Below are positions 50,732 to 59,712 of a stretch of 64,000 bases of DNA, one piece after another (position 1 is the stretch's first letter; the number at the start of each line of letters is the position of its first letter). A program made the translations under genes and the position numbers. The notes beneath the pieces were generated by a model. The model was not told where the DNA came from and searched no databases. It saw only the letters and a program-made list of their open reading frames with translations. Source of the DNA: Parapedobacter koreensis (GTDB taxonomy: Bacteria > Bacteroidota > Bacteroidia > Sphingobacteriales > Sphingobacteriaceae); NCBI RefSeq assembly GCF_900109365.1, contig NZ_FNZR01000003.1, positions 248,001 to 312,000 of the forward strand, in the 5' to 3' direction.

Positions 50732-51682
50732 TCAGGTCAAAAATTCCGCCCAAAGTGGAAAATGATCACTGATACGCCAGGAGAGCTGGCTCTCTGTATA
50801 GGCCCTGTTTTGCAGAACTTTACCACGGAAATCGTACACGCCCCCGCATGAATAGCTCATGGAAAGTTCATTTTCAAACCAGGCAATCTGATCGTAGAAG
50901 GAATACGTTTTCTTGAAGATGGTGCGGTTGATGTCCTGTAAATCCAGGGGCACATGCAGGCCCTTGGAAATAAAGGCTTTATAAGTAGGGTCGTCAGCCT
51001 TTTGGATGTTGAAGTCGCCCAATGCAATGAGGCTGTGCTTCCAGCTGTGCAATTCATCTGCCCAGTCGCGCACCCAGTCGGCGACGGCCTGCAACTCGGG
51101 TATGCGCGAAGCAGGGGTGCCGTACAATACATGCAGGGTGAGCAACACAAAGGTCTTGCCCCCAACAAGGAAACTTACTCCATAGGGCGTGCGGGCAAAT
51201 TGCCGTTGGAGTGATTGGTTATCCAGGTTGCGGTTTTGCTCCAGCACGTCATCGGGAATCACCACTTCACACGCTAGTCCGGAAAGCTTCACCTTCCGCG
51301 TGTCAAACAAGAAGGCTAGGCGTTCGTCGTTGCCCGGACTTCCCTTGGTGACATCGGTCATGAGGAACCCCCAATGAGGGCCCATGAGTTTCAATGCATG
51401 GCGCAATGCTTTAAAGTTGCCTTTGACTTCCTGGACGGCAATGATATCAAACCGCTTCAATATCGTCACGATACACAGCAACGATTGCAGGTCTCTTTTG
51501 GGGCTTTGCTGGTCGGACGCCTGCCATGCTTCCGTCAGTCCGCCGAAGGCACGGATATTCCAGGTGCAGATAAGTACATTGCGATCCAATTGCTTGGTGG
51601 GCAATTGTTCATTGAGATTGGCCGTCAAGAGCTCCAGCTCTTGCAGCACATCTTGGGGTGGGATATCCGTAATCTTGGGCAT
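50732..51682 (-). CDS. Endonuclease/exonuclease/phosphatase family protein
   Basis: 316 residues, no signal peptide, so cytosolic. EEP fold: NVLICTWNIRAFG near the start, IAVQEVKGN (Glu ligand), LLTLHVLYG, IALGDFNIQ (Asp, Asn) and SDHFPLWAEFL at the end. Better suited to a nuclease role than the exported paralogue at 18421. The function is otherwise unknown. Monocistronic. Confidence 0.88.
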   Translation of the reverse strand: MPKITDIPPQDVLQELELLTANLNEQLPTKQLDRNVLICTWNIRAFGGLTEAWQASDQQSPKRDLQSLLCIVTILKRFDIIAVQEVKGNFKALRHALKLMGPHWGFLMTDVTKGSPGNDERLAFLFDTRKVKLSGLACEVVIPDDVLEQNRNLDNQSLQRQFARTPYGVSFLVGGKTFVLLTLHVLYGTPASRIPELQAVADWVRDWADELHSWKHSLIALGDFNIQKADDPTYKAFISKGLHVPLDLQDINRTIFKKTYSFYDQIAWFENELSMSYSCGGVYDFRGKVLQNRAYTESQLSWRISDHFPLWAEFLT

Positions 51683-51860
51683 GGGAGGGGATGCTATGTT
51701 GATGCCAAGTTATTTAAAAGTTTCCGGTAATTTTAACTTTTTTACACACATCATATACCCTCCGAAATAGGACAAACGGAAGAAGAATACAATTAAAACA
51801 CGGCCCTGTCAACAAAGTAAAATCGGCCTTTAAAACAAAGTAAGCCGAAAGAATGCTTTC

Positions 51861-51868
51861 TACTTTTG
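51861..51868 (+). promoter_or_regulatory. -7 box for the SDR gene at 51891
   Basis: TACTTTTG, full consensus, 22 bases before the ATG. Confidence 0.6.
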
Positions 51869-51890
51869 TCCTGACAAAATAAGTTAAAAA

Positions 51891-52868
51891 ATGGGACAAG
51901 ATAATTATCAGGGAGCGTTACAGCGGCCAATAGGTTCAGGGTTTAACGCGGAATCCACAACAGGTGATGTCATCAAAGGAATTGACCTCACTGGGAAAAC
52001 AGCAATCGTAACAGGCGCTAATACCGGAATTGGATATGAAACCGCTTTGGCGTTATACGAAGCAGGGGCCAACGTCGTTGTTGCTTGTCGTGACGAAGGG
52101 AAAGCTAAACAAGCGATCGAGAAAATGCAACTTTCGGAAGGCAAGGGCTCGTTGGAAATAGGAATACTGAACTTAGCAAATCTTGAAGCAATCCGAACGT
52201 TTGCAGCTGATTTTAAAAACAACCATCAACGGCTGGACTTGCTCATTAACAACGCAGGAGTAATGATGCCTCCGGCAAGCAAGACCGACGATGGTTTTGA
52301 GTTGCAGTTTGGTGTGAATTTTATCGGACATTTTGCATTAACGGGACATTTATACCCATTGCTGAAAGAACGTAAAAATGGACGGGTAGTCACCGTGAGT
52401 AGCGGGGCAAGTACTTTTGCAAAAGAAGTTGATTTTGATAATTTAAAATTAGAAAAGCCTTACGATGCCAATCGGGAATATGCCGTAAGTAAATTGGCAG
52501 GGTTACAATTTGCGTTTGAGCTGGACCGCAGATTAAAAGCCATCGGTTCATCATTATTGTCCACGGCATCTCACCCCGGAGTGGTCTATACAGACTTACA
52601 ACGGCACATTCCCGAAGACGAGCTGAAAGCTGCCTGGAAAAATTTTAGCACAGTCTCCGATCCGTGGCAAGGAGCTTTGCCGTCTTTATTTGCGGCAACG
52701 TCCGAAGCCGTTACAGGTGGCGATTATTACGGCCCTGACGGAGAGCGGGAACAATCCGGCTACCCCGCTCCATCCCAACTATTGACCGGAGCTGAACGGG
52801 ATGAAGAGCAGGCCCGGAAACTTTGGCACTATGCACAGGAAAAGACAGGGGTAATCTTTCCTTCGTAA
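51891..52868 (+). CDS. SDR family oxidoreductase (retinol-dehydrogenase/WWOX-like)
   Basis: 325 residues, longer than classical SDRs because of a 30-residue N-terminal arm. Visible: TGANTGIG (41-48), NNAG (120-123), Ser170/171, YAVSK (Tyr197, Lys201) and the SHPGVVYTDL motif typical of the retinol-dehydrogenase/WWOX branch. It is followed after 37 bases by an AraC regulator that has its own promoter. Substrate unknown. Confidence 0.92.
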   Translation: MGQDNYQGALQRPIGSGFNAESTTGDVIKGIDLTGKTAIVTGANTGIGYETALALYEAGANVVVACRDEGKAKQAIEKMQLSEGKGSLEIGILNLANLEAIRTFAADFKNNHQRLDLLINNAGVMMPPASKTDDGFELQFGVNFIGHFALTGHLYPLLKERKNGRVVTVSSGASTFAKEVDFDNLKLEKPYDANREYAVSKLAGLQFAFELDRRLKAIGSSLLSTASHPGVVYTDLQRHIPEDELKAAWKNFSTVSDPWQGALPSLFAATSEAVTGGDYYGPDGEREQSGYPAPSQLLTGAERDEEQARKLWHYAQEKTGVIFPS

Positions 52869-52875
52869 ATTTTTT

Positions 52876-52883
52876 TAAGTTTG
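52876..52883 (+). promoter_or_regulatory. -7 box for the AraC gene at 52906
   Basis: TAAGTTTG, full consensus, just after the SDR stop codon. Confidence 0.6.
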
Positions 52884-52905
52884 ATAGCGATTAATCCTAT
52901 CTGAA

Positions 52906-53745
52906 ATGGAACATAAAATACAGAACACCAGTGCCGAAATCATTCTATCCTGTATAGAACAGAAATTTTTCAAAGCGGATATTACGCTGGAAAATCATTC
53001 GTTGGTGCGGATAGTATCTGGTGAGATGAAAGTGATTCAGGCAGATAGTACGTTTATATTTCGGGCAGGCGATACGTTTCTTTTTCCAAGGAATCAGCCT
53101 GCTACGATTATAAAATACGCAAAGGATGGCCGGCCATACAAATCATTGGTCATGTATATAACCGCGTCCAGGCTGAAATCATTCTATTTGAAAAATGATG
53201 CGGCTATTACCGAACCTCATGCACATAAAATAAGGATTTTTGAAAAGCATCCGTTGCTGGAAAGCTTTTGTGCTTCTTTGATGCCTTACTTTGATTTATC
53301 CGAAGAACTTCCTGACAACCTCACACGTATCAAGATAGAAGAAGTGCTGACCATCTTACGCAGCATTGACAACGGTATAGACAACCTTTTGGCAGACTTT
53401 TCCGAACCGGGTAAAATCAATCTTGCTGATTTTATGGAAGGGAATTTTATGTTTAATATGCCGATGGAGAAATTCGGCTACCTGACAGGCAGAAGCCTTA
53501 CGACGTTCAAAAGGGATTTCAAAAAGGCTTTCAACACCACTCCCCAAAGGTGGCTTACCCAAAAGCGGTTAGAGTTGGCTCACTATCAGATTGCTGAGAA
53601 GAACCGCCAACCTGTTGAGGTGTATTACGAGGTAGGGTTTGAAAACCTGTCCCACTTCTCGTATGTTTTCAAAAAACATTTTGGATATGCTCCTTCGGAA
53701 CTCCTGGTAAATATGAGCCTCTCAACAAAACTAAAAAGGACCTGA
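52906..53745 (+). CDS. AraC family regulator (group C)
   Basis: 279 residues. Sensor half with LVRIVSGEMKVIQ and a cupin-like strand pattern; DNA-binding half with GRSLTTFKRDFKKAFNTTPQRWL and VYYEVGFENLSHFSYVFKKHFG. It is closely related to the genes at 10084 and 57145. It sits directly after an SDR, its likely target. Confidence 0.92.
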   Translation: MEHKIQNTSAEIILSCIEQKFFKADITLENHSLVRIVSGEMKVIQADSTFIFRAGDTFLFPRNQPATIIKYAKDGRPYKSLVMYITASRLKSFYLKNDAAITEPHAHKIRIFEKHPLLESFCASLMPYFDLSEELPDNLTRIKIEEVLTILRSIDNGIDNLLADFSEPGKINLADFMEGNFMFNMPMEKFGYLTGRSLTTFKRDFKKAFNTTPQRWLTQKRLELAHYQIAEKNRQPVEVYYEVGFENLSHFSYVFKKHFGYAPSELLVNMSLSTKLKRT

Positions 53746-53964
53746 CAACAAGATACGCAAACGCAGTCTGAACTGGTGCGTGTAGCGGCGTTGTTTAACA
53801 AACAGGCCAAAGCCATACTTCCATTAGTGGGTATATACCGTAATGCCAGCAATGAAAAGGCCGTGAAATTATTGGGTTGGAACCCCCGTAGCAATGAAGA
53901 GGCCATCCTGACGACCGTGGAGAGCATGGTAAAATGGGGGGCTATTACCGAGGAAGGAAATTAA
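53746..53964 (+). pseudogene. NAD-dependent epimerase C-terminal remnant
   Basis: Directly after the AraC stop, one frame reads VRVAALFNKQAKAILPLVGI, then YRNASNEKAVKLLGWNPRSN and EEAILTTVESMVKWGAI before a stop at 53964. This is the typical end of dihydroflavonol-reductase-like extended SDRs. The N-terminal 270 or so residues, including the NAD-binding domain, are absent and there is no proper start. Confidence 0.75.
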
Positions 53965-53965
53965 T

Positions 53966-53973
53966 TAAATTTG
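53966..53973 (+). promoter_or_regulatory. -7 box before the AraC remnant
   Basis: TAAATTTG, full consensus, still intact although the following gene is broken. Confidence 0.5.
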
Positions 53974-53976
53974 CAT

Positions 53977-54359
53977 ATGCTAACGAGAGCGGACAACATA
54001 AAATCATGCTACGTAGGCCCGGCAATATCACCGGAACAGTTCATTCCGGAACATTTCTTTTTGTATCTTTTAAAAGGAAAGATAGCAGGCTTCGATGGTC
54101 ATAAGAAATATTCCATGAAAGCGGGCGAATGGGGTTTCAAAAAAATATTCAACGATACACCGAATCATTGGTTAATACAAAAGCGTCTCGACGAAGCCTA
54201 TTTCCTTATCGAAAGAAAGGGAAAAAATCATCGGATATCTATATGGATTTGGGGTTTGAGGATCTGTCACATTTTTCCGTTAGTTTTAAGAAAAAGTACG
54301 GTATCAATCCGAGGGAACTGCCGCGTGCCGCAACTAAGAATCTGGCAGCTCAGAGTTGA
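53977..54359 (+). pseudogene. AraC group C remnant with internal deletion and frameshift
   Basis: The first 50 residues (MLTRADNIKSCYVGPAISP, then FFLYLLKGKIAGFDG) are the start of an AraC sensor domain. The sequence then jumps straight into the DNA-binding domain (GFKKIFNDTPNHWLIQKRLDE), so about 120 residues are missing. Near 54225 an A-run shifts the frame. The other frame continues with IYMDLGFEDLSHFSVSFKKK and YGINPREL. The promoter is intact but the product cannot be functional. Confidence 0.82.
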
Positions 54360-54412
54360 TTAAATTAATTGATTGTAGTATGTTGCAGGCGGCAAAAAAG
54401 ATACAATAAGGC

Positions 54413-54964
54413 ATGGTGCAAAAAGAACACGAAATAGTCAGTTTAAATGCGATCAGTGCTTTCTTCGGGACGAAGAAATTTTCAAAGGGGGCCATTTTGC
54501 TACGGCAAGGCGAAAAATCCCAGTATGGCTATCAGGTGCTATCAGGGTGCCTGAGAAGTTTTGTGATCGACACTGCCGGAAAGGAACATATCATCCAGTT
54601 TGCTCCTGAAAACTGGTTGCTCACTGATATGAATGCTTTTCTGAACAACTCCAGTGCGGTAATGAATATTGATGTGATCGAAGAAAGCGAGGTTATTGTC
54701 TATGATAAACGTGTGTTCAGCTATCTCGAACAGGCTTCAAAGGAAGTGTTGCTTGCCGAAATAAAGCGCTTTCAAAACAATATCATTGCTCACAACAACC
54801 GTATCATCGCCTTGTTGAGCGCAACGGCAGAAGAGCGTTATATTTCTTTTATGGAAACCTATCCTTCACTCCATCAGCGGCTTCCGCTGAAGCTTATTGC
54901 GGCTTATCTCGGTATTACTCCCGAATTTCTGAGCCGTATCCGAAAAAAGTTAGTGAAAAAATAA
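54413..54964 (+). CDS. Crp/Fnr family transcriptional regulator
   Basis: 183 residues: an N-terminal cyclic-nucleotide-binding-like beta barrel (FSKGAILLRQGEKSQYGYQVLSGCLRSF, KEHIIQFAPENWL) and a C-terminal helix-turn-helix (LPLKLIAAYLGITPEFLSRIRKKL). The residues that bind cAMP in Crp are not evident, so the ligand is unknown. It precedes the YceI gene by 74 bases on the same strand and may control it. Confidence 0.9.
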   Translation: MVQKEHEIVSLNAISAFFGTKKFSKGAILLRQGEKSQYGYQVLSGCLRSFVIDTAGKEHIIQFAPENWLLTDMNAFLNNSSAVMNIDVIEESEVIVYDKRVFSYLEQASKEVLLAEIKRFQNNIIAHNNRIIALLSATAEERYISFMETYPSLHQRLPLKLIAAYLGITPEFLSRIRKKLVKK

Positions 54965-55038
54965 TTTCTTATACTACATCAATTTTTAAGTGCTTTTGTG
55001 TTCGGAATTTTGTCATGAAATTTTAAATACAAAAGCAA

Positions 55039-55569
55039 ATGAGAAAGTTAACATGTATTACAGTTGCGGCGTTGATGTTCATCACGTCGGCATTTGTGCT
55101 GATAAGCGCTGTCAATTGGCAAGTAAAAGAAGAGGATTATTCCATCAAGTTCAGCACCTCGAAAGCTGAGGGAGTAATTAAGGGCCTGGCTGGTACCATA
55201 AACTTTGATAACAGCGATCTTGCACAGTCGAATTTTGACGTCACAGTGGATGTAAGTACATTAAATACCGGGAATGGGTTAAAAAACAGACACGCAAAGG
55301 GCGAAAAATTCCTGGACGCCTCCAACTATCCAGTCATTCGCTTTAAGACTTCCCAGATTACCCGGTCTTCCGGTGGTTTTGTTGCCAAAGGAAAGCTGAC
55401 GATCAAAGGGGTAAGCCGTGATGTTTCCATTCCCTTTACTTTCAATACCGTAGGTAATGACGGCACGTTCACGGGAAATTTCGAGATCAACAGAAAAGAC
55501 TATGGCTTGGAATACAAAGGTGTTGGCGAAATCATTAAAATAGAGCTGTTAATTCCGGTAAATAAGTAA
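55039..55569 (+). CDS. YceI family protein
   Basis: 176 residues. A hydrophobic start (LTCITVAALMFITSAFVLISA) acts as signal or anchor; the rest is a lipocalin-like beta barrel with family marks IKFSTSKAEGVIKGLAGTI, RHAKGEKFLDASNYPVIRFKT and GKLTIKGVSRDVSIPFTF. YceI proteins bind long-chain isoprenoids in the periplasm. A small membrane protein gene follows after 4 bases. Confidence 0.92.
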   Translation: MRKLTCITVAALMFITSAFVLISAVNWQVKEEDYSIKFSTSKAEGVIKGLAGTINFDNSDLAQSNFDVTVDVSTLNTGNGLKNRHAKGEKFLDASNYPVIRFKTSQITRSSGGFVAKGKLTIKGVSRDVSIPFTFNTVGNDGTFTGNFEINRKDYGLEYKGVGEIIKIELLIPVNK

Positions 55570-55573
55570 GCTC

Positions 55574-55972
55574 ATGAAGTGGAAGAAATTTTTATTGCAA
55601 GGGGGAACAGCAAGTTTACTGTCCATTATTGCCTGTCTTATCTATCAAGAAATTTATACCCATACGTTTGAAACAGATTTTGCCGCTGTTCTCAATATCA
55701 CCGGTATCGTAGGTGCAAGCATCCTGGGTTGTCTGTTGATTTCATTGGGATACGTATTAATTGAAAAATGGAATAAATCCCAATGGATTGGAATATTCAA
55801 TCTTGTTGTGACAGGTTTATCATTTGCCTCGGTTATCAGTCCGCTCGCAACTACCTTACCTTTGGATATGGAAAGCCCCGAACTGTTTCCAGGTCTTGCC
55901 ATTCCAATGCATTTCTTTCCTGCTTTGGCATTTTTTACCATTGTTCCTTTTTTCAACGAGAAAAAGCAGTAA
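55574..55972 (+). CDS. Hypothetical small membrane protein
   Basis: 132 residues with about four membrane helices (around 9-25, 40-60, 68-85 and 105-125) and short charged tails. I do not recognise the family. It starts 4 bases after the YceI gene, so the two are cotranscribed; a possible partner of YceI in the envelope, which is only an inference. Confidence 0.7.
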   Translation: MKWKKFLLQGGTASLLSIIACLIYQEIYTHTFETDFAAVLNITGIVGASILGCLLISLGYVLIEKWNKSQWIGIFNLVVTGLSFASVISPLATTLPLDMESPELFPGLAIPMHFFPALAFFTIVPFFNEKKQ

Positions 55973-56036
55973 GCGATTGAAACTAAAAGTCAACAACGTT
56001 GACACGCATAGCAAATCACCATTGCAGCTGCATTCC

Positions 56037-56044
56037 TAATTTTG
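56037..56044 (+). promoter_or_regulatory. -7 box for the AKR gene at 56065
   Basis: TAATTTTG, full consensus, 20 bases before the ATG. Confidence 0.6.
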
Positions 56045-56064
56045 TACCATAAATACAAAGCAAT

Positions 56065-57120
56065 ATGGAATATAGAATTTTAGGAAAATCGGGATTGAAA
56101 GTCTCCACGATTACATTGGGTACTATGACTTTCGGCGGAACAGAAGCTTTTGCAAAAGTAGGCAATGCCGATGTTAAACAAGCCCGAAGCATCATTGATC
56201 TGAGTATTGACCGAGGTGTTAATCTGATTGATACTGCCAATATGTATTCCGGAGGGTTATCGGAAGAAATCATCGGTGAAGTGCTGGATGGCAAAAGACC
56301 GGGAGACGTATTGATTTCCTCCAAGGCCCGTATGCCCATCGGTACGGGACCTAACGATGAAGGGTTTTCACGCTACCACCTGATCAGGGAATGCGAGAAA
56401 AGTTTGAAGCGTCTTCGGACGGATGTCATTGACATCTATTATATGCATGAATGGGATGGCCAAACGCCGTTGGAGGAAATGCTGGAAGCGTTGGACACCC
56501 TCGTCAAGCAGGGTAAGATACGCTATATCGGTACTTCCAATTTTTCGGGATGGCATACCATGAAAGCACTGGCCACAAGCCGGGAAAATGGCTACCAGCG
56601 TTTCGTAACGCAGCAGATCCATTATACGCTGGAAGCACGGGAAGCGGAATATGAGCTGCTTCCGATCGGCATCGACCAGGGACTCGGCGCATTGATTTGG
56701 AGTCCGCTTGCGGGGGGGCTGTTGTCGGGCAAATACATCAGGGAATCACAGCCCCAGCGTGGAACCCGCTTTGCCGAAGGCTGGAACGAACCGCCGATAA
56801 GGGATTGGGACAGGCTGTGGAATATTGTAACGATGCTCAATGAAATTGCCATTCAAAAAAATGTTTCTGCTTCACAGGTGGCTATAGCCTGGATTTTGAC
56901 AAGACCATCGGTGAGTTCCGTTGTGATCGGCGGCCGCACGCTGGAGCAAATCGAAAGCAATATCAGCGCCATTGATGTACAACTCACAACAGACGAACTT
57001 CAACACTTGAACGAGGTCAGCAAATTGCCTTTACTGTATCCGTACTGGCATCAGGCAAACTTTGCCAAAAACAGGCTGAGTGAAGCGGATAAGATGCTGC
57101 TGGGAGCACATTTATCGTAA
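56065..57120 (+). CDS. Aldo/keto reductase
   Basis: 351 residues, TIM-barrel NADPH reductase of aldehydes and ketones. Tetrad: Asp56 and Tyr61 in LIDTANMYSGG, Lys87 in ISSKARM and His128 in IYYMHEWD. The C-terminal VVIGGRTLEQIESNISA binds the cofactor. The length and pattern fit the AKR7/YdhF or Tas-like bacterial group. It is followed after 24 bases by an AraC regulator on the same strand. Confidence 0.93.
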   Translation: MEYRILGKSGLKVSTITLGTMTFGGTEAFAKVGNADVKQARSIIDLSIDRGVNLIDTANMYSGGLSEEIIGEVLDGKRPGDVLISSKARMPIGTGPNDEGFSRYHLIRECEKSLKRLRTDVIDIYYMHEWDGQTPLEEMLEALDTLVKQGKIRYIGTSNFSGWHTMKALATSRENGYQRFVTQQIHYTLEAREAEYELLPIGIDQGLGALIWSPLAGGLLSGKYIRESQPQRGTRFAEGWNEPPIRDWDRLWNIVTMLNEIAIQKNVSASQVAIAWILTRPSVSSVVIGGRTLEQIESNISAIDVQLTTDELQHLNEVSKLPLLYPYWHQANFAKNRLSEADKMLLGAHLS

Positions 57121-57144
57121 ATTTGGCTCGTTGATTTGTAGTGT

Positions 57145-58011
57145 ATGAAAGTAGTTAAAATACCGGGTGATTTACCGAAAGCACCCCATTATGAAAGCAT
57201 CCTGGAATTGCAGGATGTTTCCATTGTGGAGTCCTGCACCCAAGCACACACTACTAAAAAAATATTGTTCTTGCAGGACCATTTGTTGCTTTTCGTACTG
57301 GAAGGAATATTCCGGATCAAACTGGGTGGGGAATTCCTTGAGGTGAATAAAAATGAAATGATCCTGCTGCCCAAATACCGGAGCATCGAGGCCTGGAAAT
57401 ACGGTAACCCCGATAAGAACTATGCTTATGAAAGCATGATGTTTTTCATCAAGGACGAGTTTCTGCTGGAATTCCTGAAGCAGGAAGATGTGAGGATCTT
57501 CAAGAGTCGAGAACCCGCACCGATTTTCGTACGTCCCTTCAAGGAACGATTGCTGAAATACCTGGAGTCATTGAAACCCTATTTTAGGGATAAGGAAGAG
57601 ATCAACGTTAACCTGTACCGCCTGAAGATGATGGAATTGCTGTATGACCTGTCTCAGACCGATAAGAGTCTGCTCTTGCAGCTGATTCAGTTGAAGGCAC
57701 GGCACCAGACAGCGATTCCGAGGGTAATGGAAGAAAATTACCTCAATCCGATCTCTCTGTCGGAGTTGGCTTATCTTTCGGGCCGCAGCCTATCCAGCTT
57801 CCGGAGGGACTTTGAACATATCTATCAGATGTCTCCGGGCAAATGGATCCAGGAGAAACGACTGAACAAAGCAAAGGAACTGCTTTCTGCTACGGAAATG
57901 ACCGTAGCGGATGTGTGCTACACGGTTGGCTATGAAAACATATCACACTTCTCAAGGCTTTTTAAAGGCTACTGGGGGTATAACCCGAGCGAGTCCAGGG
58001 CCTCAACCTAA
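57145..58011 (+). CDS. AraC family regulator (group C)
   Basis: 288 residues. Sensor half with HLLLFVLEGIFRIKLGG and NEMILLPKYRSIEAW, a cupin pattern; DNA-binding half with GRSLSSFRRDFEHIYQMSPGKWI and VADVCYTVGYENISHFSRLFKGYWG. Third intact member of the group, again next to an oxidoreductase (AKR). The 24-base gap suggests cotranscription with it. Confidence 0.92.
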   Translation: MKVVKIPGDLPKAPHYESILELQDVSIVESCTQAHTTKKILFLQDHLLLFVLEGIFRIKLGGEFLEVNKNEMILLPKYRSIEAWKYGNPDKNYAYESMMFFIKDEFLLEFLKQEDVRIFKSREPAPIFVRPFKERLLKYLESLKPYFRDKEEINVNLYRLKMMELLYDLSQTDKSLLLQLIQLKARHQTAIPRVMEENYLNPISLSELAYLSGRSLSSFRRDFEHIYQMSPGKWIQEKRLNKAKELLSATEMTVADVCYTVGYENISHFSRLFKGYWGYNPSESRAST

Positions 58012-58142
58012 TTAGCCTGGTGGAAGCGTCGGCGATGTATATATAGTTGACATTTAAAGTCAAATCGTTTGAAATTCCTCGCAAAATGCCTTTACCTGCT
58101 TCTTTTCATCTTTGTTGCATCAATAATTTAACACGCAAAACG

Positions 58143-59288
58143 ATGGAAAAAAAGCAATGGATAGCACTTATGATAGCCGTTTTTATGGTTGGCTGCAATC
58201 CGGGACAGAACCAGGGAGGATTAGCTGAAGGCGAGTCAGCTCATGTTAAAAATCATTCGGGGAATGTCCGTCCATTTATCAAACTTCCTCCGGAATACAA
58301 TACACCAGACGGTCTGGCTGTATCGGGGGATGGAACCCTAATACTGTCGGTACCGAATTTCAACAACCGCCATTTGATGGAACAGGGATTGATAAACGAA
58401 CCTTCCGGTCCCTTCATGGCGATTATCGATCGGGACAATAACATCGCGCACTGGTACGATTTTAAACCTAACGATATGCATCCCGAGACGGGAACCGTTG
58501 GAGCAATGGACTGCGATTTCGGTCCTGATGGTCACCTTTATGTGGCCGATATGCAGGTTTTCTTCGATAAAAATTACAAATCCCGTATTCTGCGGATCAA
58601 CGTTGTTAATGGCAAACCGACAAGTGTTGATGTGGTCGTGGAGGGTTTTATTGCTTCCAATGGCATGTATTGGCAGGGCAACCATCTTTTTGTTACAGAA
58701 TCGGTTTTAGAAGCGCGTGGAGACGGTCTGACCAGTGGTGTATACGCCTTTTCTTTGGAGGAACTGCAGGGCGAAAAGCCGGTTCGATTGCAAGCTTATA
58801 AGAACGGCAAAGGCGATGACCATTTGGTAGTAACCTTTGAATCGGACAACCATATGGGATTCGGTGCAGACGGCCTGACCTTTGATGACGAGGGTTTTCT
58901 CTATACGACGGTTATCGAAAAGGGACAAATATTCCGTTCCAGATTGGATGTGAACAACAAAGCAGTGGAAACAAAACTGTTTGCTGAATCACCGAATATG
59001 GGTGGGCCTGACGGTTTGGTATTCAGCAGGGAGCGTAGCCTGTTTTACGTCGCCGACTTCCTCAACAATGCGGTGCATGCGATTGATCGCGATGGATACG
59101 TAATCACACTCCATCAAAACGGGGATACCGACGGTGCTGACGGCAAACTGGACCAACCTGCGGAAGTTGCATTGCGGGGCAATGAGCTGATTATTGTAAA
59201 CATGGACATGGCGTGGGCTACGCCAGGTTTGTCCGTAAATACCAAGGTGGATCTGGAATCAAACTTGAGCAAAATAGATTTGAAATAA
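58143..59288 (+). CDS. SMP-30/gluconolactonase-like lipoprotein
   Basis: 381 residues from the ATG at 58143. Lipobox FMVGC at the end of the signal, so it is exported and lipid-anchored. Beta-propeller of the SMP-30/gluconolactonase/LRE type: PDGLAVSGDGTLIL, MDCDFGPDGHLYVADMQ, GFGADGLTFDDEGFLYT and GPDGLVFSRERSLFYVADF, with Asp-rich turns near the metal site. It probably hydrolyses a lactone or another small ester; the substrate is unknown. Confidence 0.88.
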   Translation: MEKKQWIALMIAVFMVGCNPGQNQGGLAEGESAHVKNHSGNVRPFIKLPPEYNTPDGLAVSGDGTLILSVPNFNNRHLMEQGLINEPSGPFMAIIDRDNNIAHWYDFKPNDMHPETGTVGAMDCDFGPDGHLYVADMQVFFDKNYKSRILRINVVNGKPTSVDVVVEGFIASNGMYWQGNHLFVTESVLEARGDGLTSGVYAFSLEELQGEKPVRLQAYKNGKGDDHLVVTFESDNHMGFGADGLTFDDEGFLYTTVIEKGQIFRSRLDVNNKAVETKLFAESPNMGGPDGLVFSRERSLFYVADFLNNAVHAIDRDGYVITLHQNGDTDGADGKLDQPAEVALRGNELIIVNMDMAWATPGLSVNTKVDLESNLSKIDLK

Positions 59289-59308
59289 CAGCGCTCTTAC
59301 GATAATCA

Positions 59309-59656
59309 CTATTTAGCCGTTATTACTCTTCTGTGCTTTTTTCCCCATTCAATCATTTCGTTGATAAGGATGCCGTACGCTTTGGCATATTCCGTGAACT
59401 CATATGCTACGAGCACCGGTGAATCTGGATATACTGTTCGCGTGATGAGTTTGTTATCCTCCAACTCTCTCAGATTTCGGGATAACATTCTTGTGGTGAT
59501 GCCCGGAATGCTGCGTTCGATGTCCCGAAAGCGTTTGTTTCCGTTGCATATCGAATAAATAATGGGAAGTTTCCATTTACCTCCGATTACATAAATCGTA
59601 TCTTGTAATGCCTGCGTATTGACTTCCTGCTGCTGTATGTTAATACATTTCTCCAT
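59309..59656 (-). CDS. HxlR family transcriptional regulator
   Basis: 115 residues with YVIGGKWKLPIIYSICNGNKRFRDIERSIPGITTRMLSRNLRELED; close paralogue of the one at 7487. It is divergent from a Gfo/Idh/MocA gene, with a GTATCA/TGATAC palindrome next to the regulator and back-to-back -7 boxes between. Confidence 0.9.
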   Translation of the reverse strand: MEKCINIQQQEVNTQALQDTIYVIGGKWKLPIIYSICNGNKRFRDIERSIPGITTRMLSRNLRELEDNKLITRTVYPDSPVLVAYEFTEYAKAYGILINEMIEWGKKHRRVITAK

Positions 59657-59668
59657 AACCGCAATTTG

Positions 59669-59684
59669 GTATCATCGGTGATAC
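59669..59684. promoter_or_regulatory. Putative HxlR operator
   Basis: GTATCA (59669-59674) and TGATAC (59679-59684) form a perfect inverted repeat with spacer TCGG between the -7 box and the start of the regulator gene. It resembles the GTATAAC/GTATACC half-sites near 7.45 kb. Confidence 0.5.
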
Positions 59685-59690
59685 TGGTTA

Positions 59691-59698
59691 CAAAGTTA
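59691..59698 (-). promoter_or_regulatory. -7 box for the HxlR gene at 59309-59656
   Basis: Minus-strand TAACTTTG, full consensus. Confidence 0.6.
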
Positions 59699-59712
59699 TA
59701 TCATAAATCCGA

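Noticed and set aside
51770-51890. Near direct repeat ACAAAGTAA before the SDR at 51891
   Set aside because: Only two short copies with AT-rich filler; too weak to call an operator or repeat.
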